NCBI RefSeq assembly: GCF_905475395.1
Contig: NC_058337.1
Span: 111,284,368 to 111,348,367 of the forward strand
Length of the DNA: 64,000 nt
Direction of reading: 5' to 3'
Source of the DNA: Chrysoperla carnea
Lineage: Eukaryota > Arthropoda > Insecta > Neuroptera > Chrysopidae
The first letter of the stretch is position 1. Each line of letters opens with the position of its first letter. Of the stretch, positions 51,901 through 63,861 are shown in pieces. Both the position numbers and the translations under genes were made by a program. The notes under the pieces were generated by a model that was given only the letters and a program-made list of their open reading frames with translations, did no database searches and was not told the DNA's origin.

Positions 51901-54900
51901 TTTAAAAAGACTTACGTAAGAAAAATAAGGAAACCTCGGAAGAAATAAGTCCGTTGCTTCATTAATACCGTGCTATTGATAACTGGAAGTTGCAACTCGC
52001 CAACTAGTGATAATAATTCATACTAATTAAAATCAGAAGTAGACCCGAATTCAGTAGTTACAATTTCGACTACCAGATGGCAATACTTGCACTTACCATT
52101 TTTAAGGCCAATAAATATATCATATAAATCCCGACATCTGATTACGTACCATTTATCAATAGTCAAAAATCCACTCAAACACTCAATGAAACATTCATAT
52201 TTTTGTCGAAGCTTAAAATAATCACTTAAAGAGGCTCTTGAAAACATGAAACTCGAAAGCGAAGTTTAGGTAAAACATAATTTACGATGCGCCTATTAAC
52301 ACCCTAACTAAATTGTGAATTATAAGATAATCCAGACACGAAATCACTTTTTGACACATTTTATTGAATTTTTGTCCACAGTCAGAAAATAACATTCACA
52401 AATTCATTCAAAATAAAGAATTCCCTTTTTCGAAATAGGAAATGAAACAGTTTGAATCGTTCCAGAGATTCCTTACCCTAAAGCATAACGATCTATAACG
52501 GAATATCGGCTGGCTGTGGCTGATTAAAAATTAGCCATAAGCTAGTACAAAGTCTTCCGAATATCGATATACACATTGTATTAGGTAGATTATGAGAAAA
52601 AATCTTGCAAATTGCATTTTTGGAAAATAACGATACCATCAAAGTTATCTCTCTTTATGCTTTCATCATAGCTCGGGTATAGATGAAACATCATCGTGGA
52701 GAATATCATGTTTCATTGTGCGGTCGAGAATTTCCACGGAAGCTATGTGTTGGCGTTCAAAACACCGAAGAAATTGCAAAACTTTCAATCTCACCTATTC
52801 AATATTTTCGGATAATTTTACCTTCATCCCCTGAACAAATTTATCCAGGAAATAAGCAATCGTCATCGCCTTTTCTAGGAACTAGCCCTTAAAAAATCAG
52901 ATCTCAACTTTTACGTAGAGGTCACCAAATGAGCATTCTTGTTTGATAAAAGCTGACTTGGGTAACTCCACCCAAATTCTAGAAATCTGAATTTTCCAAA
53001 ATTTCAATTAAAATACTTATTTCACGTTGATAAAAATTGTAGATTTTGGTGAAGTTATTTGGATAAAAATAATGTACAAGAAAATTTCTGTTCTATAAAA
53101 ATCAAATCATTGTAATTTATCATTATTTTTTCTTTTTGTTTTCTTTTATAGGAGTAGGCGAGGTACTTTAACGTAAGTTGATAGCATTCAAAGATATATA
53201 TACCTTCACATTTGACGAGAGAGATTTGGGGTGAAATTGAACGTATAAAAAACACTAACTGTTTTCTACAACAATTTGTTCTGTCCCGATTTTTATGTTC
53301 GCCCTATAAAAAAACTAATAAATATTTAGCATAAAATTATTAATTTTCCTCTTCAATTGTCATTAATACGATTTACGAAACTTGATTAATTTTCTTCGCT
53401 ATGAAAAATAATTTTTGTGCTAAATATTTGTGTTTTAAAAAATTTTGAATGCATCAATAGAGTTAGTAAATAAAATGATTTTTCAACGAAATTTGTAAAT
53501 AAAATATGATTTTGTTTAAAGAAACTTTTTTTTTTCATAATTCGGCATGTAGTTAATTTTATTAAGGCTTCTGTTGCGTTCATTGCAATAGCTCTCGCCA
53601 CATAAAATACACATTTTTGAGAGCTATAAATTCCAAATGGCAAAACTAGCATGTCGCTGCGTAATAATAATCGTTTTTCAAAATGGAATACAATTAACAT
53701 TTTTTTTGGATTTGCTTTTTTTTTATAAATCCTTTATTTATGTTTCATTTTCTTAACTTTTTCTCAATTTTGAGAACAACAATATTTAACCCTTTTCCCG
53801 AAGAATTGTTAAAGTAAAGCGTTAAATATTATGTTGGTCTTATAAAGTTAAAAAAATTTTAAGCATAAGGTCTTTTCTTTCTGAAATAATTTTGTACAAA
53901 GTTTGTAGGCATCAAAATATATAGATAATCATTTTTCACATTTATATTCATAATTTATAGGGGAGAGGCACCCGCTGGAGATCCAGAATTCATCAAGGTA
54001 ATATATTTTATTAATATTCAAATGTGACCTTATTTTCAAAGTTTTGATTTTATAGCGTCAAGATCAAAAACGATCTGACTTAGATGAACAACTCAAAGAA
54101 TACATTAACGAATGGCGTAAACAACGTGCCAAGGAAGAAGATGAGTTGAAACGCCTCAAAGAAAAACAGGCTAAGCGGAAAGTGTCTCGTGCTGAAGAGG
54201 AAAAACGTATGGCTCAACGCAAGAAGGAAGAGGAAGAGCGTAGACAACGTGAAATTGAAGAAAAGAAACAACGAGACATTGAGGAGAAGCGGCAACGTTT
54301 AGAAGAAGCTGAAAAGAAACGTCAAGCTATGTTGGCTTCCAACAGAGAAAAAGACAAGAAGGGTCCCAATTTCACCATCAGCAAAAAAGATAACCAAGTA
54401 AAAATCAACAAAAATTCCAAATTAAAAAAAAAGCCTAACCTTAATATTATCAATTTTAGTTCAACCTCTCCTCTGCCCAACTTGAAAGGAACAAGACCAA
54501 AGAACAACTGGAAGAAGAAAAGAGAATTTCATTGTCCATCCGTATCAAACCACTTGCCATTGAAGGATTCAGTGAACATAAACTTCGTGCCAAAGCTCAA
54601 GAACTTTGGGATTGCATTGTTAAACTTGAAACAGAAAAATACGATCTTGAAGAAAGGCAAAAACGTCAAGACTACGATGTAAGTTAACAATAAAATAACT
54701 TAAGCTCAACAATAAATTAATGAAAACTTTATTTTGAATAGCTTAAAGAATTGAAAGAAAGACAGAAACAACAACTCAGGCATAAAGCCCTTAAAAAAGG
54801 TTTGGACCCAGAAGCTCTCACTGGTAAACATCCACCTAAAATCCAAGTTGCCTCCAAATATGAACGACGTGTAGACACTCGATCATATGACGACAAAAAG

Positions 54901-56525
54901 AAATTATTCGAAGGGGTAAGATTCATTTTTATTGAATTTAAATATATACTTCTCAGAATTATCTAAGTAGAAAATTTCAATTAATTTTATTAAAAAAATA
55001 AACTGTTGAACGGTTAGGGTTATAACACAGTTTATGCAGAAATGATGGAAAAAACATGGACTGAAAGATTGGACCAATTTATGAAACGAAGTCGAGGTCA
55101 GTTGAAATGACTCTTAAACACATTTTATCCAAGCACGATGTGTTTAAAACAAAATGAATATTGTTCTAAAATTTATGTTATTAATTCCTGTGTATTTTTG
55201 TGATTGCAACCCTCATCAATATCTTTTTACAATGAAATATCACTCAAATTACTTTCAACACAAACATAAAAATATTCTCTTCAACACCCACCCCCATTTC
55301 TACAAATTTTCATTAATTTGTGTCTAATAATATTTATTCCATTAATTGTTTTTAGAATTAATTTTAATGTTTATATGTTTTCATTATCATTAATTGCACA
55401 TTTACATACATACATTTAGGGTCTTGAAGAACAAATTAAAGAATGTTCCGAAAAAACCTGGAAAGATAAATTTGGACAATGGGATTCCCGCCAAAAAGGT
55501 GAGTACGCACTAGGATTAATTAATCCATCACTAAATCACAAGTATTTTTATTTTTACAAAAAAGAACACTAAACTTTAGTCAACACAAACAAATTTGCAA
55601 AATAATCGAGCTTTGATGAGTCAAAACTTATGGTTTTCATTTTAATCTCTAAGAGATCAGTAGTTCTCCACGACTCTTATATCACGATCCGCAACCGAAA
55701 AGATTTGCAGATTTGGCAGATCTGCAAGAAAATAAAACTTAGAGCTTTTGTTTTAATGGTCAGCTCTACGAAAGAAAAAAAATGATAACCTTTCAAAAAT
55801 ATTTCACCTATTTGACTTATCGAAGTTCGCTGTCCATAAACCTAGCTTTCTGCGTAATTGTTTTGAATCTGTCCCAATTGTTATTTAAATGTGTTTTAAT
55901 AATTTGTCAATTCTGTTATTTAACCACTCACAAAAGAGTATTAAAAATTGTTCTTATTAAACAAAAACTCTTAGTGCACACTCCGTTGATTCTGCTCCAT
56001 ATTTTAAGTCATAATAAGAGGCATTAAATAATTACTTTAATTTTGAAGACTTGCATGTCTGAACTACAGTAAAAACGCGACAAGTGTAACATGAATATTA
56101 CAAATGACGGATATCTCTAAAGCGGAACCAACAGAGCGTTAAAGTTGTATCTAGATAAACAATAGACTTTTATCTGAAACCATTCAGATTTTCGTTTAGA
56201 AAACTCCTTTATAACGAAAATAGTTTGCAATTAACTAAATAATTAACCGTTAATTTTGAAACCTGCAAATACATTAATTAATTTTAATGAATAAATTACA
56301 GCACGATTACCAAAATGGTTCGGTGAACGCCCTGGCCGCAAACCTGGCGACCCAGAATCACCTGAAGGCGAAGAAGAAGGCAAGAAGGATGATGACCTTG
56401 AACCAACTTATGAACCTGAACCAGAGGAGGAAGAAGAAGAAGAGGAAGTAGTTGAAGAAGAAGTTGAAGAGGAAGAAGAAGAAGAGGAAGAGGAAGAAGA
56501 AGAAGAGGAGGAAGAAGAAGAATAA
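48922..56525 (+). CDS. up: Troponin T, muscle thin-filament protein
   Basis: Coding exons: 48922-48947, 49317-49361, 50241-50243 (cassette), 53152-53172 (cassette), 53961-53997, 54056-54397, 54460-54678, 54742-54915, then either 55018-55096 or 55420-55498, and 56302-56525 (TAA). With all cassettes the product is 389 aa, the usual insect length. Order: acidic N-terminus (MSDEEEVYS..), variable mini-exons, then GDPEFIKRQDQKRSDLDEQL at about residues 39-58, a long charged coiled coil with repeated EEERRQREIEEKKQ-type heptads (about 70-140), GPNFTISKKD, then the conserved LAIEGFSEHKLRAKAQELWD and KLETEKYDLEERQKRQDYD, LPKWFGERPG, and a terminal tail of 30 Glu and 3 Val. It anchors the troponin complex on tropomyosin and passes the calcium signal in the sarcomere. 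All splice sites are GT..AG; the 62-nt intron 54398-54459 is very short. Confidence 0.95.
49704..49984. repeat. Long fold-back inverted repeat in a troponin T intron
   Basis: Left arm 49704-49829 starts ttgggataccaccgtaaccc; right arm about 49856-49984 ends with its inverse (agttggtatcccaa). Arms of about 125-130 nt share blocks such as ggttgccaggtcaacttggt against ccaagttgacttggcaatct. A short spacer contains further small palindromes (gttgccaac, gttggcaac). No coding. It lies between the second coding exon and the 3-nt cassette. Confidence 0.8.
50241..50243 (+). CDS. up: Candidate 3-nt micro-exon of troponin T (GAA)
   Basis: A good acceptor (ttttatttgcag) ends at 50240 and a consensus donor GTAAGTA starts at 50244, leaving only GAA. 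Inserting 3 nt keeps the phase-2 frame shared by the neighbouring exons and adds one residue. Reading through instead gives an in-frame TAA after one codon, so a longer exon is excluded. Use in mRNA is inferred, not seen; it could instead be a recursive-splicing-like site. Confidence 0.4.
50244..53151 (+). other. Troponin T intron before the 21-nt cassette exon
   Basis: 2.9 kb of very AT-rich intron with long T runs. No repeat shared with the rest of the window is recognised. A strong donor at 50623 (GTAAGT) has no convincing acceptor. Confidence 0.5.
53152..53172 (+). CDS. up: Troponin T 21-nt cassette exon (SRRGTLT)
   Basis: Acceptor ttcttttatag before and donor GTAAGTT after. It encodes a basic SRRGTL insert in an otherwise acidic N-terminal region. 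Phase 2 on both sides, so it can be skipped without changing frame. Insect troponin T genes have small alternatively spliced N-terminal exons here, which fits. Confidence 0.7.
55018..55096 (+). CDS. up: Troponin T alternative exon, version 1
   Basis: 79 nt, phase 0 in and phase 1 out, encoding GYNTVYAEMMEKTWTERLDQ followed by FMKRSR and a split codon. It shares length, phases and the EKTW core with the next exon, and joining both in series would break the frame. Corresponds in position to the exon 10a/10b pair of Drosophila troponin T, whose choice depends on muscle type. Confidence 0.85.
55420..55498 (+). CDS. up: Troponin T alternative exon, version 2
   Basis: 79 nt with the same phases as version 1, encoding GLEEQIKECSEKTWKDKFGQ followed by WDSRQK. 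It is more acidic and polar than version 1 and carries a Cys. Flanked by tttag acceptor and GTGAGT donor. The two exons are 323 nt apart and are a tandem exon duplication. Confidence 0.85.
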
Positions 56526-57371
56526 GTTACTCGTAATTAATGTAAGTTAAGAAATAACGCTGTAGATGGCACTAAGTAGATAATGTGTTGAAAAGACCGT
56601 ACCTATAACCGAGATCTAGTCACGAGACAGCAAACTGTCAATCAGTCAAAAATCATTATTAGTGTCGTTCAACTTGAGCTTCAAATAATGCCAAATTGTT
56701 AGTAAATAACGTTAGCATCAATTACTGAAAACTACCACCATTTACTGCCATTTTGGCAATAATTGACGCTTATTTGATGTTAAAGACTAAGCTTACATTT
56801 TGAATTTCTTTCAATGGTCTTGATTAAAAATGGCGTGTTCAGATTTTAACTAATATTTTAATTATGGACGACATTTTTTATCAAAATAATAAAGAATAGT
56901 AAATAAAATGATAATGAATCAAATTACCGATCAAAATCCTTTGTAAATTTAGATTTGATTAAGCCCATCAACATGAAGTGATTCCTGAATCCATTGAGTA
57001 CTAAATTTTTAATACCAAAATTTGTATTCAAAACTTAGTTCGTTAATGGCATGAAAGCAGAATTGTCTTGCTGAGTTGAATAAAAGCCATTGATTTCCAC
57101 AGCCCAAACTAAGTTTCTAGAATACATAGCCGATAACTCATTCAATATTGACTTGTGCATAATTCGGTTTATGTTTTTTTATTTCAGATTAAAAAATAAC
57201 TATTTTCACTCTGAACTGATGCTGACTCAATTTCCAAGTGGTTCCACCTGAGCGGCCGTCATCTTAACATCACATATTAATTATGTCATGTATACAAAAC
57301 AATTTGATGCTATAAGAATTATATTTAATTATAATTATTATTTACGTATATTTTCATTTGTGTAATTTACA

Positions 57372-57377
57372 AATAAA
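57372..57377 (+). terminator. Candidate troponin T polyadenylation signal
   Basis: AATAAA followed by a genomic A-rich run at about 57384, roughly 850 nt after the stop. An earlier AATAAA-like hexamer exists near 56888. A 3' untranslated intron (GTAAGT at 56541 to the ttatttcag acceptor at 57187) is also possible. Confidence 0.4.
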
Positions 57378-58566
57378 TAATTTAAAAAAAAAAAAAAATA
57401 CCCAAGTAAACTCAACAACATCCAAAATATTTTTCAGCATTAACAATGAAATGGTATAAATATAACAATTGTTCTGCATAGTTTTATGAAAACAAAACAC
57501 CACATAATACTTATTTTATTAATTTTAATTAAATAAAACACTTTTACGCCTATCACACTCAATATTTGTTATTTCATTTATTTATTAATTTAATTATATT
57601 AATTATTTGTTTATTTATCTTTTAATAAATTATAATCAAATTATATTTTAAACTGTATTTGAATGATGTAAATAATACATATAACGGAATCATTTTTTAT
57701 TCTTTTATCACTTCCTTTAAAGTGAAAAACGCGAGACAAAATAGTCCATGTTAAAGATGGTTAAACATAATAGTTAACGATGGTTACTACAAAAATATGT
57801 TGACCATATTTTAACGAGTTTCCTTATTGAATGTGAGAGTACCAAAATCTCGATTATTAGCCAGAACTGCATTATTTTTACTTTAATGTGAACCAAATGA
57901 AGATGAAATGATATGTTTACGCAAGAACAAATGAAATTTTCACGGGCCGAGTATTTCAAACCTGTTTGGATCAACTGAAACTCATAAAAATACTACTTAG
58001 GTTGTACAAAATTGAGTTAGATGGAATAATTGGGTAAAAAACTTGAATAATTGTTATTTTCTGTGTCCATATCGTACTCTAACTTGTCTCGTACAGCCAG
58101 AATACTTTCACGGTAGAAAGAAGCGTTTGCAAAATTATGTTGATAAACTTTTGTGCCATAATTTTTTGATTTCAATACTGCGAATGATGGCACAAAAGAT
58201 TATCAACACAATGTACTTTTTAAACTATTGAAAGAATATTACCTCAAAATTTCAGCCTTGTGGAAGTAGGACTACCACACCTATGACAAATTTGCTATGG
58301 TCTGGCACATATTTGCAACCGTCCCAGATGGTTCACTAGCTCTTGGACTATTTAGTTTATTCAAATTTAATTATTATGAGAGATGTATTAGTGAAGATTG
58401 CGTGTTTTTCCAAAATGTTTTTCCAAAATGTTTTTCCAAAAATTTTAGATATTGCAGTTTCTTCCACGTTAGCACCGCTCCATGCCTAAGTGTCCATTCA
58501 AAAGTTTAAGGTGACAAACAATATGGGTTTATAAGTTCTTTCGATTTACAAATAATAATATGATAC
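57378..58566. other. Convergent intergenic region, troponin T / beta-COP
   Basis: About 1.2 kb between the 3' ends of two convergent genes. Contains a 13-bp tandem triplication (tgtttttccaaaa, 58403-58441). No gene or RNA recognised. Confidence 0.5.
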
Positions 58567-58572
58567 TTTATT
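58567..58572 (-). terminator. Candidate beta-COP polyadenylation signal
   Basis: TTTATT on the plus strand is AATAAA for the minus-strand gene, 237 nt after the stop codon. An ATTAAA variant at 58735-58740 is closer to the stop and equally plausible. Confidence 0.4.
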
Positions 58573-58808
58573 ATAGTGAATTACTTTTCACGAAATAGCA
58601 TGGGAGTCACCGATAAGCGGTGGCAACCTCATTAGTACTTGATAAAATCGAAAAGATTGAAACACTGTCGTTATAGAACACATCAAAAGGAGACATTGAA
58701 ATTAAAATTTTAAGTTGTGTTTAATTAAATTATATTTAATAAAACTCTCTTCTACAATGAATATTTTAAGGAAAACCAAATTATATATAAAAAATGCAAT
58801 ATTTATAT

Positions 58809-61800
58809 TTAAGCAGAACATACTTTACTTCGTGTACCCTTTTTCTGTGACTTGTTGACTTTCTCACCTAAACTTAGGGCCATTCCCTGTGAAAGAACAA
58901 AAATATTGAACATAGAGAAATTTTAAACTATACACAAATAAAAAGCAAAAATATACTTACTTGACTCTTAGCACGTATTCTAATATGGCCGACAACTGGA
59001 CTATCTGGGTTGCTAATCGACTTTTCAATACTGAGATTAGCTAATGCATCTTCACCAAAAATTGATCTTGCATACATATTTGCTGCAAGGAATCCACACT
59101 GACCAGATAATGCCTTTTCCGGTGTTAAACATTTCATGTTAATACTTTTCAAAAGATACTGTAAATATTCGGATAAATCTGTAATTGTTGTGTTCACTGA
59201 TACTTTGTTCTCCCATTCAAATTCAGCCCACATTTTTCGGAATTCACTATCGTTACAACTAGCTGGCATTATATAGTCCATGATATCAATGGGTATATCA
59301 TTTAATACCACAACATTTCGATCAGATGCTGCACCAGTTACATCATAAACTGTAAATTTTCAATAAATAAGTTTCTTGCTTTATTTCTTACCATTAATCA
59401 TTAGATAGGTCCTCAAAAATTTCAAATGCTACTTGTTAAATTATGTAATGTATATTTGCTAAAAATGGCTATGTAAACCAAATGTTTAAAGGTCAATAAA
59501 AATATTCAAATTAAAATACTTCTTAAATTGTCAAATTATCACTTTTTTGGGTGCCAAATACTTGATTAGGTAATTATTTTTATCCTAATTGTAAATACAA
59601 TTTTTGAAAGCGTCACTATTTTACTTGCATTAATTTATTATTCAAATTTGTAAGGACTTGTTTTACCATTTGTACTATAAAAGTTAAAATAACTTACCAA
59701 TATTTCCAAATATTAAACCATTTTCTGTTGAGGCAACTTTAACATTTGCTTTAATATTACAAAAATCATGAGGCGCCAATACAACAGGTTGGGGTTTTTC
59801 AACTAATTTAAGATCCCCAAGTGTGGCTAGTTCTAATGTACAATTTTGTAACGTATCACCTGGAAAGAAGATTAAAAAATATTTAGCTGGGGTCAATAAT
59901 CGTCTAAAAATTAAACTCACTTGTCTGATTCACAATTAAAACATCTAAAATAATGTCATATTGATTAACATGGACATATGCTTCAGCGTACACTGGATCT
60001 GAGAATCCAGTAAGTTGTTGAACTTTATTTAATTTACTGCTAGATGCAGTAATTTCTGAAGCGGTTCCTTGTCCTGGTGTATGGCCTCCAATCAAAGCCT
60101 TCGTTAACGATGCTTCAAATACATTTTCACCGCCTAAATCATTTCTTCCGGCGCTTAATTGTAAGAATAATATTGGATCATCGGGTTGTATAATTTGGGC
60201 ATTCTTTTCTTTAGCTTTTTGTGTAGTTACATCTTCTTCTTCGTTGGCAGCAAGCATCGTACTTAATGCTTCACGACATTCTTTGCTGAATATGTTTACG
60301 ATTTCGGATTTGCGTTCAGATAGCAAGCGAAGACATAGATAAAGCTGTGTAGCGTCGTCATTTGTTAATGGTTTGGATGGTAGACCTAAAAAATAGTAAG
60401 TAAAAATGCGGCTCCATGTAAAATATTAACCTATTTATTTAGAGACATACCTGATTTTCCTAAATGAAGCATCGAAGATATTATCAACATTGCTTCTGTA
60501 CAAAATGCATTATGTTTCTTTGGATCTGGCACTAGATTGATGTAGCGCACAGCTAATTTTGTTAAATTTGATCCAATAGCCGTTGCAATAAAGAAATCCC
60601 CATTCATTAAATATCCTCTTAATTTGGGACGATTTTCTATATCTTTTTTGGAACTAGAACAAAAATTACTTTTTTTAGCCAGTGTATGAAAAACTAATGG
60701 AGCAGCCATAGTATGGTAATTTGAAATCATAATATCTTGTTTTAAAAAAAAAAATTCCAATACTTACGTAACAGTGTTAAATGCGGATTGAGAGGCGTAT
60801 GTTCCATCGGATGTGACTTTTTTTATTGGAGTCATTGGAGTAGCTGATTCCTCATTTTCAGATTTTTCACCAGCTACAAGCTTCATTTCTGCTTCCACCA
60901 AAGGTATCTGTAAATCAATATTTCATTAAACTGAAAATTCTAATCGTGTTTGATAATTTAAATCGTTCCTCACCTCTCCCAGTCCTAAATGTATTTTACT
61001 CATCGTGGCTGTAATATCTTGTAACGTATTTGCATATTCTCCAAGAATCCATAACGCTGATCGATGTATAGTTGATGTTTTAATACCACTGAAGGCATCC
61101 AAAAGATTCTCAATAATGAGTGGACGAAGATTTTCAAATTTCTGAATAGCTTCTCTTGCGAAGATTAAAACATCAGCGGCCGCTAACTCATTTGAATCGG
61201 ATAAAAATTCAATCAATACTGGAATAACTGTTGCAGCTACATCTGGAAACTATATATAAAATTTTATCGAAAGTTGTTAAAAACATCTTTGACTTTTAAT
61301 TTCTACCTTAATACAGCACATATGAAGAGTTCGAACTAATAATTGACGGTATTTTCCAGTATCCTCATGTTCGACATTATGCGTTTTCGCAACTTCTTTT
61401 TTTAAAACCAAGACCATCTCTTCGATATTTCGAGACGATACTAAATCCATTGCTACATGGAAAATGAAATTAATCATAATTTTTTCGAATTTTGTATCCA
61501 AATTTGAATATACGTACCCAAATTTAAAGTTTTACGACGAACTTCTAAATCTGGACAGGCTAATGCTCGTAATACATCCATGGCAAGATCTTGCAATACA
61601 CGCTCAGTTGTAGGTGATTCTCGTAGAGCGATTAATCGATCCAATACAATTAATTTTACATTGTTGTCACTTTCTTTTACAACAAGTTCGATGTAACAAC
61701 TTGCAGCGGCCTAAAAATTCATTTCAACATTAATATAGCCAAAATATGATGTCATTCTTGTTCTTGGTTTTCGTGAAAACGATGTTAAAGTTACTAGTTT

Positions 61801-63778
61801 AAGACTGGTTATTGAATTATAGGGAATAGACGTTAAACACACTAATTTAAGGTTCATAACTCGAGACTCAGAAATGTCAGCTACTTAATAAGACCACAGT
61901 ATTTATTAAAGATTTAGAAGTATCTGTACCCATTTACAAAACATTCCTGTCGTTAGTTTATGAGATAATTAATCTTTGAGAGGTTTTAAACGTTAATATT
62001 TACCTTAACTGCTGCTGGTGCATTGGACAAAGTCACCAATGTTCCAGCTGCTTCGTATCGTACAGCTGGACTACTCGAATTCAACAAATTATAAATGCAG
62101 CGGATGAATCGAGATCTTTCGTTTGGATTTGCATGACAAACCTAAAATTATTATTATTTTAAAAAAAAAATTGACAATAATAAGATATCAAAACTATTTA
62201 CTTTGTAAATTAATTCTACAATAACTAACTGTAGAATATCGCCAAATGAATTAACTTGATCCAAACAAGAAGCCAAATAGGCCAAAGCGCGATCTTGATC
62301 CGCATGTAAAAGCATTAAAAATGCATTTCGTTTACAAGACATATCTTGTTCACCATCCAAGTAATTAGCAATTAATTCTGGGGCATCAGGAATTAAGAAC
62401 TCAAAATTCCTGTTTAAAAACAATTAAAATTTTAAAAATTACAAATTTTCGAGAAAAAAAATGTTACTCTTACCTATAAATCGTAAAAATAGCAAGAACA
62501 GCATTTCTACGAACATACGAATGTCGATGCTCTAAACATGTCCGTATTGGGGGCATTAATGGTTCAATTAATTCTGGTTCTTTTAATTTACATAGAAAAC
62601 GTAATGTGGAACCTCGTACAAATTCATTTGGATGTTGTAAATCCTAAAAAAATTATATCGAGTTATTGTTAAGTTCCAATAAAATAGGCCATCCAGCAAA
62701 AAACTGATTGGGCAATATATGATGATCAACAAGTGAAAACAAACAATTGACTGAGTTAATTGTTGAAATGCCATGCATAGACAATGTTGATTGCTCTATC
62801 ATATTACACATACATACATATCCCCATATAATGCATACTATACAATTTGCGCCCTCACGGGTAAACAGTGATGTTTACGAAAAAAAGTTTCAAACAAAAG
62901 TTGTTTATTTTTTCACCAAATTAAAAAGTTCACCACATTTAATTGTCAGAATAAAAACAATTTGAACTGTAAACGAAAACTTACCTTTCGATATGCATCA
63001 CAAACCAAAATCATTTCCTGAAGTAGTTTACCATCAGGTGATGTTTTAGGAACAATTTCCCAAAATATTAACAATAATTTTTTTAATGTATGATCAGGAA
63101 TGGGTAAAACAAATCGAATTATTATCATTAAAAGACCTGGAGGTAATCGCTCTCCCGATAAAATCATGTGTATTGTTTTCTTCAAAGCTTCAATTTTCAC
63201 TTTCACATCGCCTTTTTCTAAAATAGATTTATGATGTTATTTCATTGGTTTGCAATTATTATAGCAATAGTTAAATCAGTGGAAGTCTAGCCATTTTAAA
63301 GTAGGTAAGAATGGCCAGTATATTCTATGGAATTTGGCATATTCAACTTTCGTAAATTTCTATGATGAGTGTCTTAATATATATTTCGAAAGAAGTTGTT
63401 TTAATTAAATCGGGTAGTATATGACTTACAAAATCAAAAATTTACGAACTCTTTTTTCCATTTTTCATAAAAGTCATTGGCTGCTCCTCAAATAACTCAT
63501 ATGTAAGCTTACTCGTATTTGGTATAAACACTTTCACCGACTTTCTAAAGCGGGTCAAAGTTATACCGACTTTAAGAATGACTAAATTTGAAAAAACGTA
63601 CAAAATAGACTTTTTCGAAGGTCGATGGATCTTCTTATTGGTTCTGCTACAGTATTAAACTAATTAAATACAAAGAGTTATAATTACCCAAATCAGATTT
63701 TAATTGCATATCATTGTACGGTTCTGTGTCCGATGGTGAATTGATTATAGTGTAACACGGCTGCTCGACTGCTGCCAT
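58809..63778 (-). CDS. betaCOP: Coatomer subunit beta (beta-COP)
   Basis: Complete, 14 coding exons on the minus strand: 63778-63688, 63217-62985, 62643-62474, 62409-62202, 62141-62004, 61710-61518, 61452-61307, 61249-60974, 60907-60768, 60653-60451, 60385-59921, 59859-59698, 59349-58961, 58886-58809. These join in frame to 963 aa, the family's usual length. Starts [20 protein letters not shown]. The N-terminal HEAT/adaptin-like part (to about residue 540) contains [40 protein letters not shown] and [20 protein letters not shown]; the C-terminal appendage part contains [33 protein letters not shown] and ALSGQCGF. It is a core subunit of the COPI coat, needed for Golgi-to-ER retrograde transport with ARF1. 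One extra Pro after GERLP (LPPGLLM) departs from the common LPGLLM. Start chosen because the leader before it has an in-frame stop and the N-terminus matches the family. Confidence 0.97.
62730..62912 (+). repeat. Dispersed repeat family A, copy 5 (3'-truncated, in beta-COP intron)
   Basis: Starts caagtgaaaacaaacaattg and stops after caaacaaaagttgtttattt, keeping only the first third of the family, with an internal deletion near the cacatacatac segment. Lies in the intron between 62643 and 62985, reverse to the gene, and leaves both splice sites intact. Confidence 0.75.
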
Positions 63779-63825
63779 GTTTCTAAATTATATTTATTTA
63801 AATCTGAAACGAAGTAAATAAAGTT

Positions 63826-63861
63826 TTAAATACCATCTTCTGTTGAATTTTCATCACTCAT
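63826..63861 (-). other. Upstream ORF in beta-COP leader (MSDENSTEDGI)
   Basis: ATG at 63861, 11 codons and TAA, 47 nt before the beta-COP start. A GT sits after codon 9 (63833) and a tttag acceptor at 63783. If that mini-intron is removed, the small frame becomes overlapping and out of frame with beta-COP and ends in TAA inside its first exon. The acidic, polar peptide resembles no product I know. Confidence 0.45.

Noticed and set aside
54398..54459. Continuous open frame through this segment, suggesting a retained exon of troponin T
   Set aside because: The segment is 62 nt with GTAAAA..TTTTAG ends. Only its removal restores the conserved troponin T sequence after it; read through, the frame diverges.
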